This document shows positions 56,281 through 64,000 of a stretch of DNA of 64,000 bases, in pieces. Source of the stretch: Chromatium okenii (GTDB taxonomy: Bacteria > Pseudomonadota > Gammaproteobacteria > Chromatiales > Chromatiaceae); contig NZ_PPGH01000037.1 of the NCBI RefSeq assembly GCF_002958735.1, forward strand, positions 558,001-622,000. Reading direction: 5' to 3'. The translations under genes and the position numbers were made by a program. Below the pieces are notes generated by a model that was not told the DNA's origin, made no database searches, and saw nothing but the letters and a program-made list of their open reading frames with translations. Every line of letters starts with the position of its first letter. The first letter of the stretch is position 1.

Positions 56281-57330
56281 CTATGTTATTGATTCAGTCG
56301 CTTCAATAACAGGATGTTTGTAACGCATTGAAGAAATCAGCGCAAAAACAATAAAAGCAACGCCAATTAAACCAGTAATCACTTCAGGAATATGTAGCAC
56401 AATGCTGGTCAGCATAATTCCGGCTAATGCACCAATTGCCCAATGCGCACCATGTTCTAAAAACACATATTCATCTAATGTACCCTTATTGACTAAGTAT
56501 ACTGTCAATGACCGGACAAACATCGCACCAATGGCCAAGCCCAACATGATAATCACCACGTCACGGGTAATGGCAAACGCTCCGATTACACCGTCAAAAG
56601 AAAACGACGCATCCAGTACTTCCAGATATAAAAAGCCAGCAATACCGGAACGCTTGGCGGTATTGACCATTGCTGCGCCTTCTTCTTCGTTTTCAAATAG
56701 GCTATCAAGGCTACTGACTGCAACGTAGAGAATAACACCACCAATGCCAGCAACTAATAGTGACATCCGCGCTGCGGGCTCTAATGGCAATAAGGCTTGT
56801 AGCAAAAACAGAATAACTAACGCAACCATCACCTCAATTGCATCGAGCTTGCCAAGTTTTGATAAACGCTCTTCGATTGCGCCCAGCCAGTGTAATTCTT
56901 TGTTGGCATCCATCATAAAATAAAGGAATACCAATAGCAGAAACATTCCGCCAAACGCAGAAATACCGACATGGCTGTCTGTGAGATATTTTGCGTATTG
57001 ATCGGGTTGTTGCAGCGCCATCAAGGTGACATCAATCATGCCCTGACCTGAGGCAATAGCGACAATTACAATCGGGAAAACTAACCGCATTCCAAAGACG
57101 GCGATTAAAATACCGACGGTTAAAAAAATCTGTTGCCATTTGGCATCCATTTCCTTGAGCACCGAGGCATTAACAACTGCGTTGTCAAATGAAAGACTGA
57201 CTTCCATAACGCCCAGAATTAACGCTAAAAACATTGCTGCCATACCGCCAGCAGGTGTTTGATTTCCCCAGTAAAACGCTACGATCAAACAGATAAGCGT
57301 CACTAAAATAGAGTAACGAAATGCTTTCAT
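56281..57330 (-). CDS. DUF475 / TerC-like integral membrane protein
   Basis: 349 residues with about nine transmembrane helices. The conserved acidic intramembrane motifs EVSLSFDNAVVNASVL and EVLDASFSFDGVIGAFA are those of the TerC-like DUF475 (YkoY/Alx-type) group. Alx/TerC proteins are linked to metal (Mn) export and metallation of exported proteins; that role is inferred for this one. Between glgP and argG with no operon partner evident. Confidence 0.88.
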   Translation of the reverse strand: MKAFRYSILVTLICLIVAFYWGNQTPAGGMAAMFLALILGVMEVSLSFDNAVVNASVLKEMDAKWQQIFLTVGILIAVFGMRLVFPIVIVAIASGQGMIDVTLMALQQPDQYAKYLTDSHVGISAFGGMFLLLVFLYFMMDANKELHWLGAIEERLSKLGKLDAIEVMVALVILFLLQALLPLEPAARMSLLVAGIGGVILYVAVSSLDSLFENEEEGAAMVNTAKRSGIAGFLYLEVLDASFSFDGVIGAFAITRDVVIIMLGLAIGAMFVRSLTVYLVNKGTLDEYVFLEHGAHWAIGALAGIMLTSIVLHIPEVITGLIGVAFIVFALISSMRYKHPVIEATESIT

Positions 57331-57411
57331 TAAATGCCTCGATGTGAATAAAACAGTCAGTGTGCGTTACATCGCATTGCAATGTAACGCTGCCGCGTTT
57401 GAATAAAAAGA

Positions 57412-58631
57412 CTAACGTCCTTTGCGCCCAGCAACCCGCAGCCGCAACGCATTCAAACGAATAAAACCGGTCGCATCCTTTTGATCGTATGCGCCAGCAT
57501 CTTCTTCAAAGGTCGCAATTGAAGCGTCAAATAAGCTATTTGTTGCCGATTTGCGTCCAACGACCATCACATTGCCTTTGTATAGTTTCAAGCGCACTTC
57601 GCCATTCACCACTGCCTGCGTCTGGTCAATTGCTGCTTGCAGCATGTACCGTTCCGGTGCAAACCAATAGCCGTTGTAAACTAAGCTGGCATAACGCGGC
57701 ATTAATTCATCTTTCAAATGCGCTGCTTCACGATCTAGCGTCAATGATTCAATGGCGCGGTGCGCTTTTAATAGAATCGTTCCGCCGGGTGTTTCATAGC
57801 AGCCGCGTGATTTCATACCGACATAGCGGTTTTCAACGATGTCGGCGCGACCAATACCCTGTGCGCCACCAATGCGATTGAGTTCTGCTAATAATTCCGC
57901 CGGACTGAATGGTTGTCCATTGATTGCTACTGCATCGCCATGTTCAAACGTTAATTCAATGGTGAGTGGTTGATCAGGGGCTTCTTCTGGTGCAACGCTC
58001 CAGCGCCACATATCCGCGCCGGGTTCAATCCATGGGTCTTCAAGATCATAGCCTTCGTATGAAATATGCAGCAAATTGCATCCATTGAATACGGCGATTT
58101 GGTTCCATCGCGTTTCATTTCTACCGCAATGCCATGCGCGGCAGCGTAATCCATCAATTTTTCACGCGATAATAAATCCCATTCGCGCCAAGGGGCGATG
58201 ATTTTAATGTCGGGATTGAGTGCATAGGCAGTTAATTCAAAACGCACCTGATCATTGCCTTTACCGGTCGCACCATGCGCAATGGCATCTGCGCCTGTTG
58301 CAGCAGCAATTTCAATTAAGCGTTTGGCAATTAACGGACGCGCAATTGAAGTGCCGAGCAGATATTCGCCTTCATAAATCGCATTGGCGCGAAACATGGG
58401 AAAGACGAAATCACGCACGAATTCTTCGCGTAAATCATCAATGTAAATTTCTTTTACGCCTGCCGCTGTCGCTTTAGCACGAGCTGGCTCTAATTCTTCG
58501 CCCTGTCCAACATCTGCGGTAAAGGTGACAACTTCGCAGCCGTATTCTTCTTGCAGCCATTGTAAAATCACCGACGTATCTAAACCGCCGGAATAGGCTA
58601 AAACCACTTTTTTAATTGCGCCATGCGCCAT
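57412..58631 (-). pseudogene. argG: Argininosuccinate synthase ArgG, one frameshift
   Basis: The ATG at 58631 begins [20 protein letters not shown] (ATP pyrophosphatase P-loop SGGLDTS). The first frame runs through [29 protein letters not shown] and SPYSMDA, then breaks at about 58070. The second continues [35 protein letters not shown] and [17 protein letters not shown], to 57412. Adding one A to the AA at the break gives [12 protein letters not shown], so a homopolymer error is likely. Joined it is about 406 residues. It joins citrulline and aspartate in arginine synthesis. argH and other arg genes are not adjacent. Confidence 0.94.
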
Positions 58632-58654
58632 TTTATGCACTCCACATTCACATG

Positions 58655-58672
58655 AAAAAAGCCCGTTTGGGC
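58655..58672 (-). terminator. Terminator-like hairpin in the argG leader
   Basis: On the minus strand GCCC-AAAC-GGGC is followed by six T, 24 bp before the argG start. The 4-bp stem is short. It could attenuate argG transcription or be a chance structure. Confidence 0.35.
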
Positions 58673-58739
58673 GAAAGCAAAGTATTCGTTTTTGTGTTAT
58701 CTGTTGTCAGATTATTGTGAAACTCAACGCAGAATTGCT

Positions 58740-59868
58740 ATGTTAAACGTGATTGATCGTTATTTGCTGCGCGAAATCGCCAAAGTGTTTGCGCGATTGT
58801 CATCATTTTACTGTTGATTGTGACCAGTTTGATGTTTTTGCGCATTTTAGAAGAAGTCAACCTCGGTGGTCTCAATGTTGAACTGGTGTTTACGGTGTTG
58901 CGGCTGCAACTCCTCCGCGATAGCGCCAGCCTGTTACCACCCGCATTTTTTCTCGCTGCGCTCGTCACTTTGAGCCGTTTATCGCGTGATAGCGAACTGA
59001 TTGCGCTGAATGCGTGTGGCATTGGTCCGCCGCGTTTATATCGAATTGTGCTCTTACTGGCGCTGCCGGTGGCATTGCTGACGGCGTGGTTTGCGCTGTG
59101 GTTGCAGCCCGAAGCGGCGAGCGCGATTCAGGATATTCGGTTGCAGCAACGCGAGCAGGCAGCGCAGCTTGCGGGGTTACAGCCGGGGCGCTTTTATGTC
59201 GAAGAAAACGGTCAAGTGGTGATTTATATTGGCGAAATTACCGACGCAAAACGCTGGGCAATCTCTTCATTCTCGATCGGCGCAGCGCACCAACGCAGTT
59301 GGTGATGAGCGCCGGCGGCAGTCATCGCCTCGATCCCGTGACTGGCGATCATCTGGTCACACTGAAACAGGGACAGCGGTTTGATGGCAATCCCGGCGCA
59401 GGTGCATTTTTGATCGGTCATTTTGAGGATTATCTATTACGGATTCGCAGCGACACTCCGCCGCAGCGGTTTCCGTCAAAACGCGCCGCCTTGCCGACAG
59501 CGGCACTGCTGGCAACGCCGGAACGTGGCAATCGTGCGGAGTTGGAACACCGAATCGCTGCGCCGTTAGCGATTATCACGCTGTCGATATTGGCAATTCC
59601 GCTGGTGGAAATTTCGCCACGCCAAACTGCAACCGGGCGGTTATTACTCGCGCTGCTGGCGTATTTCTGCTTTTTCAATTTGCAACGGCTGGCGGAAAGT
59701 TGGCTGGAAACTGGCGTGACGCCCTTGTGGATCGGCAGCCTGTGGTATCAATTCGTTATTCTCGGCGCAGTGCATTTACTGCTGCTGCCGGAGAGTTTTT
59801 GGCTGAAACGCGCACGTCAACAGTTTGCGCGTGTACCAGAATCAAGAGGTTGCACGATAACCTCTTGA
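58740..59868 (+). pseudogene. lptF: LPS export permease LptF, two frameshifts
   Basis: The ATG at 58740 starts MLNVIDRYLLREIAKVF; the next frame gives IVIILLLIVTSLMFLRILEE, a long stretch with RDSASLLPPAFFLAALVTLS and LRLSRDSELIALNACGIG, and VEENGQVVIYIGEI; the last frame gives LGNLFILDRRS and LEHRIAAPLAIITLSILAIP to the TGA at 59868. One C lost at about 58793 and one A lost at about 59252 account for both breaks. LptF with LptG and LptB forms the inner-membrane ABC transporter that extracts LPS. lptG, normally next, is absent: the following gene is on the opposite strand. Confidence 0.9.
59842..59868. terminator. Hairpin at the lptF stop between convergent genes
   Basis: TCAAGAGGTT at 59842-59851 and AACCTCTTGA at 59859-59868 form a perfect 10-bp stem with a 7-nt loop; the last bases are the lptF stop codon. 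It lies 12 bp from the end of the convergent DUF3050 gene and suits a bidirectional terminator, though without a T-run. Confidence 0.6.
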
Positions 59869-59879
59869 CTCTGCGCAGA

Positions 59880-60653
59880 TTATCGCCGCGCTTGAATCGC
59901 GGCTAACACACCATCCCAAAAGCGAATTCGTGCACATAACGCTTCTTCAGCCGCGACTTCTGCTTCACTGATGCGTTCAGGATCGTCGCCGCACAGCGTT
60001 TCCAACAGCCGAAATGACAGCGGTCCGTGAAAATCTTCATCGAGGTGAATGTGCCGATGCAGATAAAAATGAAACACCGGCGCTTGCGCTTCGGTGATCT
60101 GCATGTGACCCAGAAACTGCCGAAACATCGCCGGAATGAGATTCTCGCGTCCCAGCGCCAGCGCCGCTGCCACACAATGCGCTTTGTTTTCGCGGATAAA
60201 ACTAAAGGTGGTTTCGCTGAAATACCGCGCAGGCAGCGGCACGATGGGCGCATACAACGCCGCATCAATACCCTTTTCTTCCACCAGTTTTAGAAAATCC
60301 CACGGCAATTGCGCATCTGCGCCCACTTCCTCCATCGCTCGGCAATACGACTCAAAATGACTGGCGTAACCGATTTGCCCATCCGCCAGCGGCACAGTGT
60401 CGGATTCCTCTTCCAGCGTTAACTGATTGATAAAAAAGCGCAAACTCGGATCGCTGCGCGGAATCCACGGAACCTGCACCGGCGCGATGTACCGCTGCAA
60501 GTATTTGATTAACGACATGAAATCCCACACTGAAAACACGTGATGCGCCATAAACACGCGCAAATCTTCAATCGTGGTTAACGCGCCGTAAATCGGATGT
60601 TGATTCAACTGCTCACGCAGCGGTTGTAAATGCTCTAAATTCAATTGTGTCAT
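59880..60653 (-). CDS. DUF3050 family protein (heme-oxygenase-like fold)
   Basis: 257 residues, intact. MAHHVFSVWDFMSLIKYLQR and FYLHRHIHLDEDFHGPLS are the conserved His/Asp/Glu motifs of DUF3050, and FINQLTLEEESD another. Their spacing suits a heme-oxygenase-like helical fold with a di-metal site; some enzymes with that fold are oxidases or oxygenases. The reaction here is unknown. It converges with lptF and stands 56 bp downstream of a coiled-coil gene in the same orientation. Confidence 0.85.
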   Translation of the reverse strand: MTQLNLEHLQPLREQLNQHPIYGALTTIEDLRVFMAHHVFSVWDFMSLIKYLQRYIAPVQVPWIPRSDPSLRFFINQLTLEEESDTVPLADGQIGYASHFESYCRAMEEVGADAQLPWDFLKLVEEKGIDAALYAPIVPLPARYFSETTFSFIRENKAHCVAAALALGRENLIPAMFRQFLGHMQITEAQAPVFHFYLHRHIHLDEDFHGPLSFRLLETLCGDDPERISEAEVAAEEALCARIRFWDGVLAAIQARR

Positions 60654-60709
60654 GGGTTTAGCTTCATCTGATGCGGAGTGAAAATGGAATGTTTAGGGCT
60701 GGCGCATTT

Positions 60710-61465
60710 TCAGTCGTGCCAAGCGGTCGCTGGCGATTGCGCAGGTAATAACGTTCCACTCGCCGCTGCCAACGCCGCTGCGAGATTGGGATCATCCTGT
60801 TCTGGGCGGGTTGGCGCGAGGAGTTTGGCTTTGGCGGTCGCTGCCTGCGCCTGCGCCAAATCACGCGCCGCAGCATCGTTCATCGCTTTCAGTGCCACAC
60901 TTAAACTATTGGTCGTGCTACTTAAACCGGCAGCTCGTCGCGCTGATTCCGCCTGACGTTCCGCAGCTTCACGCTGCTGCTCGGCGCGTTTCATATCCCG
61001 CTCGGCGCGTTCCAACTGACTGCGTGCTGCCTTCAATTTGCTGCCAGCATCCGCATAGGTCGTCTCCAGCATCGCCAAAAAACTCTGCGCATCAGCCGCT
61101 TCACTCACTTCGCGCTCCACGTCCGGCGTCATCTGCTCCAGCATATCGAGCAAGGTATTCAAACTTTTTTCCAACGAGGCTCGCCGTGCTGCGTCAAACT
61201 CAACTGCGACCTGCGTTTGCAGCAATTCCGCCGCTGCCATCCGCTGATTCAACAGAGTTTGAATAGCATCCGCCTCTTTTTTCTCGCGTTCATAAGAAGC
61301 GCGGGCTTGCGCAACTTCCAATCCCAATTCATCCAGACGCTGCTCCATTGCCCGCAATTCAGCTTCAGTTGCACCTTTTGGATCCCAACGTACCAATGCC
61401 TCAATGCCAACCTGCATCGCTTGATCGGTTTTCACTCCAGCAAAATGACGGATAAAACTCAACAT
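60710..61465 (-). CDS. Coiled-coil protein, unknown function (PspA-like in shape)
   Basis: 251 residues with an AGGAG site 9 bp before the ATG. A short N-terminal region (MLSFIRHFAGVKTDQAMQVG) is followed by almost continuous heptad-rich helix from about 40 to 190, with LERAERDMKRAEQQREAAER and similar. The shape resembles PspA/ESCRT-III-like membrane-binding proteins but I see no decisive signature. The C-terminus may be affected by a frame change: an adjacent frame reads DRLARLKMRQP and stops a few codons further on. Confidence 0.7.
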   Translation of the reverse strand: MLSFIRHFAGVKTDQAMQVGIEALVRWDPKGATEAELRAMEQRLDELGLEVAQARASYEREKKEADAIQTLLNQRMAAAELLQTQVAVEFDAARRASLEKSLNTLLDMLEQMTPDVEREVSEAADAQSFLAMLETTYADAGSKLKAARSQLERAERDMKRAEQQREAAERQAESARRAAGLSSTTNSLSVALKAMNDAAARDLAQAQAATAKAKLLAPTRPEQDDPNLAAALAAASGTLLPAQSPATAWHD

Positions 61466-61554
61466 CGAAAAGCTCCTGTAGGAAAAGTTAGCGGTTATAT
61501 TATGGCAGACAAGATAAAATCCATGTCGGTATCTTAAACGCAGAGGATAAAACT

Positions 61555-61950
61555 TTGAAAATACTCATTGTCGAAGATGATTTCGTCAGTCGCACCATTC
61601 TTCAGGAATATCTCAATCTTTATGGCACCACACATATTGCGGTGAATGGCAAAGAAGCAATTGCCGCAGTCAAAGCGGCTGATGCAATCAATGCGCCCTA
61701 TGATTTAATTTGTCTTGATGTGATGATGCCAGAAATGAGTGGTCAAGAAGCACTGCGGGCTATTCGTGAAATTGAAGAAGCAAAAGGAATTTTTTCTTCA
61801 GAAGGTGCGAAGATCATGATGACCACTGCATTGAATGATGTTAAAACAGTGAGTGTCGCTTTTCAAGGATTATGCGATGCGTATTTAGTCAAGCCTATTC
61901 GTAAAGAAAAGCTCCTGTGCGAATTGCGTAATCTCAAAATCATTCCGTAA
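61555..61950 (+). CDS. CheY-like response regulator
   Basis: 131 residues, receiver domain only: MKILIVEDDFVSRTILQEYL, phospho-acceptor in LICLDVMMPEMSG, Thr in IMMTTALND and Lys in YLVKPIRKEKLL. The start is a TTG at 61555, fixed by the conserved KILIVEDD that begins at once and by AGAGGA about 8 bp upstream. No kinase gene is adjacent. Two stacked terminators follow. Confidence 0.93.
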   Translation: MKILIVEDDFVSRTILQEYLNLYGTTHIAVNGKEAIAAVKAADAINAPYDLICLDVMMPEMSGQEALRAIREIEEAKGIFSSEGAKIMMTTALNDVKTVSVAFQGLCDAYLVKPIRKEKLLCELRNLKIIP

Positions 61951-61983
61951 CAATCACCGCATACAACCCACTTTATAGAAAAT

Positions 61984-62023
61984 TTGGCAGTAGAAAATCC
62001 TGTCGTTACTGCCAACTTTTTTT
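61984..62023 (+). terminator. Rho-independent terminator of the CheY-like gene
   Basis: TTGGCAGTA at 61984-61992 pairs with TACTGCCAA at 62007-62015 over a 14-nt loop, then C and seven T (62017-62023). A complete intrinsic terminator 33 bp after the stop. Confidence 0.85.
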
Positions 62024-62033
62024 CAATTGACAT

Positions 62034-62063
62034 AAAAAAACCAGACCGAAGTCTGGTTTTTTT
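62034..62063. terminator. Bidirectional rho-independent terminator
   Basis: Seven A, CCAGAC-CGAA-GTCTGG, seven T: a symmetrical terminator working for the sulfur globule gene on the minus strand and backing up the one above on the plus strand. Confidence 0.9.
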
Positions 62064-62082
62064 GACGCTTAAAAAACAGCGT

Positions 62083-62511
62083 TTACTTGGTTGGTGCTGG
62101 CGCTGCCGGAGCAGGAGCTGCTGGTGCAACTGGCGGTGCGTATGGGAACGCATATGGATAAGCGCCACCATAATAAGGTGCGCCATAACCACCATAAGGA
62201 GCGCCGTAGCCGCCATAATAAGGATTGCCATAACCGTAACCATCGTTATAGCCATAACCACGACCATAACCGCGTCCGTTGCCACGACCATAGCCGCGAC
62301 CGCCGCCGCCCATGCTCATGTTGAAGTCGCCATAACCATCGCCGAGCATGTCGCCAAGCATGTCGCCAGCGCCATCGCCCCAGCCGTTGTTGCCGTAGCC
62401 ATTATTGCCCCAGCCATTGTTATTGCCCCAAGGACCGCCCCACCATGCGGAAGCAGAAGCAGACACACCCAACAGAGCAGCGATGGCGGCAGCAGTAGCA
62501 AGTTTTTTCAT
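62083..62511 (-). CDS. Sulfur globule protein-like Gly/Tyr/Asn-rich secreted protein
   Basis: 142 residues from the ATG at 62511, with GGAG 8 bp upstream. The Sec signal peptide [20 protein letters not shown] ends in an AxA site, followed by [16 protein letters not shown], then a tandem [15 protein letters not shown] and Gly/Arg/Tyr repeats ([18 protein letters not shown]), and a Pro/Ala-rich tail. This composition and order closely match the sulfur globule proteins (SgpA/SgpB type) that coat periplasmic sulfur inclusions in purple sulfur bacteria. It stands alone with its own promoter and terminator, as expected for an abundant structural protein. Other Gly-rich secreted proteins are possible but less likely. 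Confidence 0.82.
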   Translation of the reverse strand: MKKLATAAAIAALLGVSASASAWWGGPWGNNNGWGNNGYGNNGWGDGAGDMLGDMLGDGYGDFNMSMGGGGRGYGRGNGRGYGRGYGYNDGYGYGNPYYGGYGAPYGGYGAPYYGGAYPYAFPYAPPVAPAAPAPAAPAPTK

Positions 62512-62577
62512 TGATATTCTCCAAATTATTTTTGATTTGCACTTCATCTGATCGCCTGAACTGCGACCATGGGAATT

Positions 62578-62606
62578 AGTATATTAGAAGATGCTTAAAT
62601 AGTAAA
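62578..62606 (-). promoter_or_regulatory. Predicted sigma-70 promoter of the sulfur globule gene
   Basis: On the minus strand TTTACT (62601-62606) and TATACT (62578-62583) are separated by exactly 17 bp. Transcription would start about 60 bp upstream of the ATG. Confidence 0.6.
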
Positions 62607-62623
62607 TACCCTTGGTTTTATTT

Positions 62624-63421
62624 TTATGATTGGACGTTCATGCGCTCCAGCACTGCAACTAAGTCATTCCAAACCTTCACTTTTTGGTTCGGCGACCGCA
62701 GCAAATACGCAGGATGATAGGTGACGCGCAGCGGAATTTTGGTCTCGCCAAACGTAAACCAGCGTCCGCGCAGCGCCCCAACAGTCTCGGTCGTGTGCAG
62801 CAAACTCTGTCCCGCCACGCCACCCAGCGCCAGCATCATGCGCGGTTGAATCAGCGCCACCTGTTCCCGCAAATACTCTGCGCAGGCAGCGATTTCATCA
62901 GGATGCGGATTGCGATTGTCCGGCGGGCGACATTTGACGACATTGGCAATGTAAATCTGCTCACGCTCCAGCCCCATCGCTCTGACGATGGCGGTCAGCA
63001 ATTTTCCCGCTCGCCCAACGAACGGCTCACCGGTTTGATCTTCCTCTGCGCCCGGCGCTTCACCGATGAACATCAACGCTGCATCGCGTTTGCCGCTACC
63101 AAATACCGTTTGGGTGCGCTGTTCGCACAGCCCGCAAGCACGACACGCGCTCACGCGAGCAATTAACGTGTTCCAGTCTGGCGCAGCAATCACCGGCGCT
63201 GCGGTTTCAATCATCGGCGCTGGCGGTATGACTTCAACAATCGGTGCTGGCGCTGGATGAATCACTGTGGATTCAACAGATTGCTCCATGATTACTGCCG
63301 ACGCTGGCGCTGCGGCGGGCATTACCGCTGGCGTTGACGATGTGGGCGACGCAGCAAAACGCGGTTGCCACAGACTGATGTCCATCGCTTCGAGATAAGC
63401 ACGTCGCCGCGTTTCGTCCAT
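62624..63421 (-). CDS. Uracil-DNA glycosylase, family 4 (iron-sulfur)
   Basis: 265 residues from the ATG at 63421, which has GAGGA upstream; the longer frame overlaps leuA. After an Ala/Pro-rich N-terminal linker of about 85 residues, the catalytic domain has CRACGLCEQRTQTVFGSG (two cluster Cys), MFIGEAPGAEEDQTGEPFVG (motif 1), VVKCRPPDNRNPHPDEIAAC (other Cys) and VTYHPAYLLRSP (motif 2). It removes uracil from DNA. It follows leuA by 10 bp on the same strand, where rimI often precedes it in other gammaproteobacteria. Confidence 0.92.
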   Translation of the reverse strand: MDETRRRAYLEAMDISLWQPRFAASPTSSTPAVMPAAAPASAVIMEQSVESTVIHPAPAPIVEVIPPAPMIETAAPVIAAPDWNTLIARVSACRACGLCEQRTQTVFGSGKRDAALMFIGEAPGAEEDQTGEPFVGRAGKLLTAIVRAMGLEREQIYIANVVKCRPPDNRNPHPDEIAACAEYLREQVALIQPRMMLALGGVAGQSLLHTTETVGALRGRWFTFGETKIPLRVTYHPAYLLRSPNQKVKVWNDLVAVLERMNVQS

Positions 63422-63431
63422 CGTTACGTCC

Positions 63432-64000
63432 TCAAACATCCGCAATCTGTGGATGCGCCCGCTCGGCCGGATGCAAAATCGTATTGCACGCATTGAGATA
63501 GGCTTTGGCCGAGGCAATCACGATGTCGGTGTCTGCGCCCTGTCCGTTGACCACGCGCCCGCCTTTTTCCAAACGCACCGTGACTTCGCCCTGCGCATCC
63601 GTTCCGCTGGTGATCGCGTTGACCGAATACAGCCGGAGCACTGCATCACTTTTCACAATGCTTTCAATCGCTTTGAACGTCGCATCGACTGGACCGCCAC
63701 CGCTGGCGCTGCCGGTTTGCTCAACGCCATCAACGGTGAGCACCAATTGCGCATGAGGCGTTTCGCCAGTCTCGGAGCACACGCGCAGCGAAACCAATTT
63801 GACCCGCTCGTTGGCGGTTTCGAGCGTCGCATCCGTCACCAGCGCCTGCAAATCCTCGTCGAAAATCTCGTGCTTTTTATCAGCCAAATCTTTGAAACGG
63901 GCAAACGCTGCGTTCAATTCTTCCTCAGAATTCAAGGTGATGCCCAGCTCCAACAGCCGCGCCCGAAACGCATTGCGCCCAGAATGCTTGCCCAGCACCA
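63432..64000 (-). CDS. leuA: 2-isopropylmalate synthase LeuA, C-terminal part (5' end outside window)
   Basis: The frame is open to the window edge. [19 protein letters not shown] is the end of the LeuA catalytic region and the residues after about 70 form the regulatory domain that binds leucine ([58 protein letters not shown]). LeuA condenses 2-oxoisovalerate with acetyl-CoA in leucine synthesis. The gene precedes the uracil-DNA glycosylase. Confidence 0.95.
   Translation of the reverse strand, partial: VLGKHSGRNAFRARLLELGITLNSEEELNAAFARFKDLADKKHEIFDEDLQALVTDATLETANERVKLVSLRVCSETGETPHAQLVLTVDGVEQTGSASGGGPVDATFKAIESIVKSDAVLRLYSVNAITSGTDAQGEVTVRLEKGGRVVNGQGADTDIVIASAKAYLNACNTILHPAERAHPQIADV

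Overview
The window reads as chromosomal DNA from a Gram-negative, sulfur-storing gammaproteobacterium. Lipid A and LPS genes (lpxA, lpxH, lptF), recC-recB, dusB-purH adjacency, ubiG, a FimX-like protein and a DUF2333 protein point to Gammaproteobacteria. A Gly/Tyr-rich secreted protein near the right end (62083-62511) closely resembles the sulfur globule proteins of Chromatiales and Thiotrichales. I cannot name the genus from sequence alone.

Layout. 1-4.0 kb: 3' part of a giant YDG-repeat surface protein, a convergent outer-membrane beta-barrel gene and a coiled-coil lipoprotein. 4-12 kb: ruvB, then a long minus-strand run (purD, a REC-TPR response regulator, a small histidine kinase, a VWA membrane protein, a membrane coiled-coil protein, lpxH). 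12-22.4 kb: cysC, DUF29, DUF2333, a beta-class DNA methyltransferase fused to a nuclease-like domain, two GH57 glycoside hydrolases, class I fumarase, a DUF457 membrane protein and an N-carbamoylputrescine-amidase-like protein. 22.4-28 kb is an accessory island: a 91-bp inverted-repeat element, an IS481 transposase, four partly overlapping toxin-antitoxin loci, an orphan VapB, a decayed copy of a Phd antitoxin and an IS1 relic. 28-31.3 kb: yajC-secD-secF. 31.5-32.8 kb: a decayed tnpB element followed by a gene-less stretch with three strong hairpins. 33-42.7 kb: an SDR of the YciK type, ubiG, a ParA ATPase paired with a CheY-like regulator, sodB, hypE, a large Eco57I-like methyltransferase and a FimX-like c-di-GMP protein. 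42.7-64 kb: recC-recB, lpxA, purH, dusB, glgP, DUF475, argG, lptF, DUF3050, a coiled-coil protein, a CheY-like regulator, the sulfur globule protein, a family 4 uracil-DNA glycosylase and the 3' part of leuA.

Two features cut across the window. First, many conserved single-copy genes (purD, purH, argG, lpxA, lptF, dusB, recB, recC, a GH57, the DNA methyltransferase, DUF29) are split into frames. Where I could rebuild the original reading by eye, nearly every break is the loss of one base from a short homopolymer. This looks like systematic sequencing undercalling rather than gene decay; I mark these genes as pseudogene type but expect most to be intact in the organism. Second, a C-run/G-run palindromic repeat (core of the form CCCCCC-TTT-N-AAA-GGGGGG) recurs at least nine times. 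It lies between genes and, unusually, inside recC and recB, where every copy is read in the same frame and adds peptides of the type IPPxPFxKGG. These resemble in concept the protein-inserted palindromic elements of Rickettsia and are the most interesting signal here.

Functional themes: glycogen/alpha-glucan turnover (two GH57 enzymes and glycogen phosphorylase), envelope biogenesis, protein export, purine and arginine synthesis, c-di-GMP and two-component signalling, and a dense set of addiction modules and mobile-element relics.
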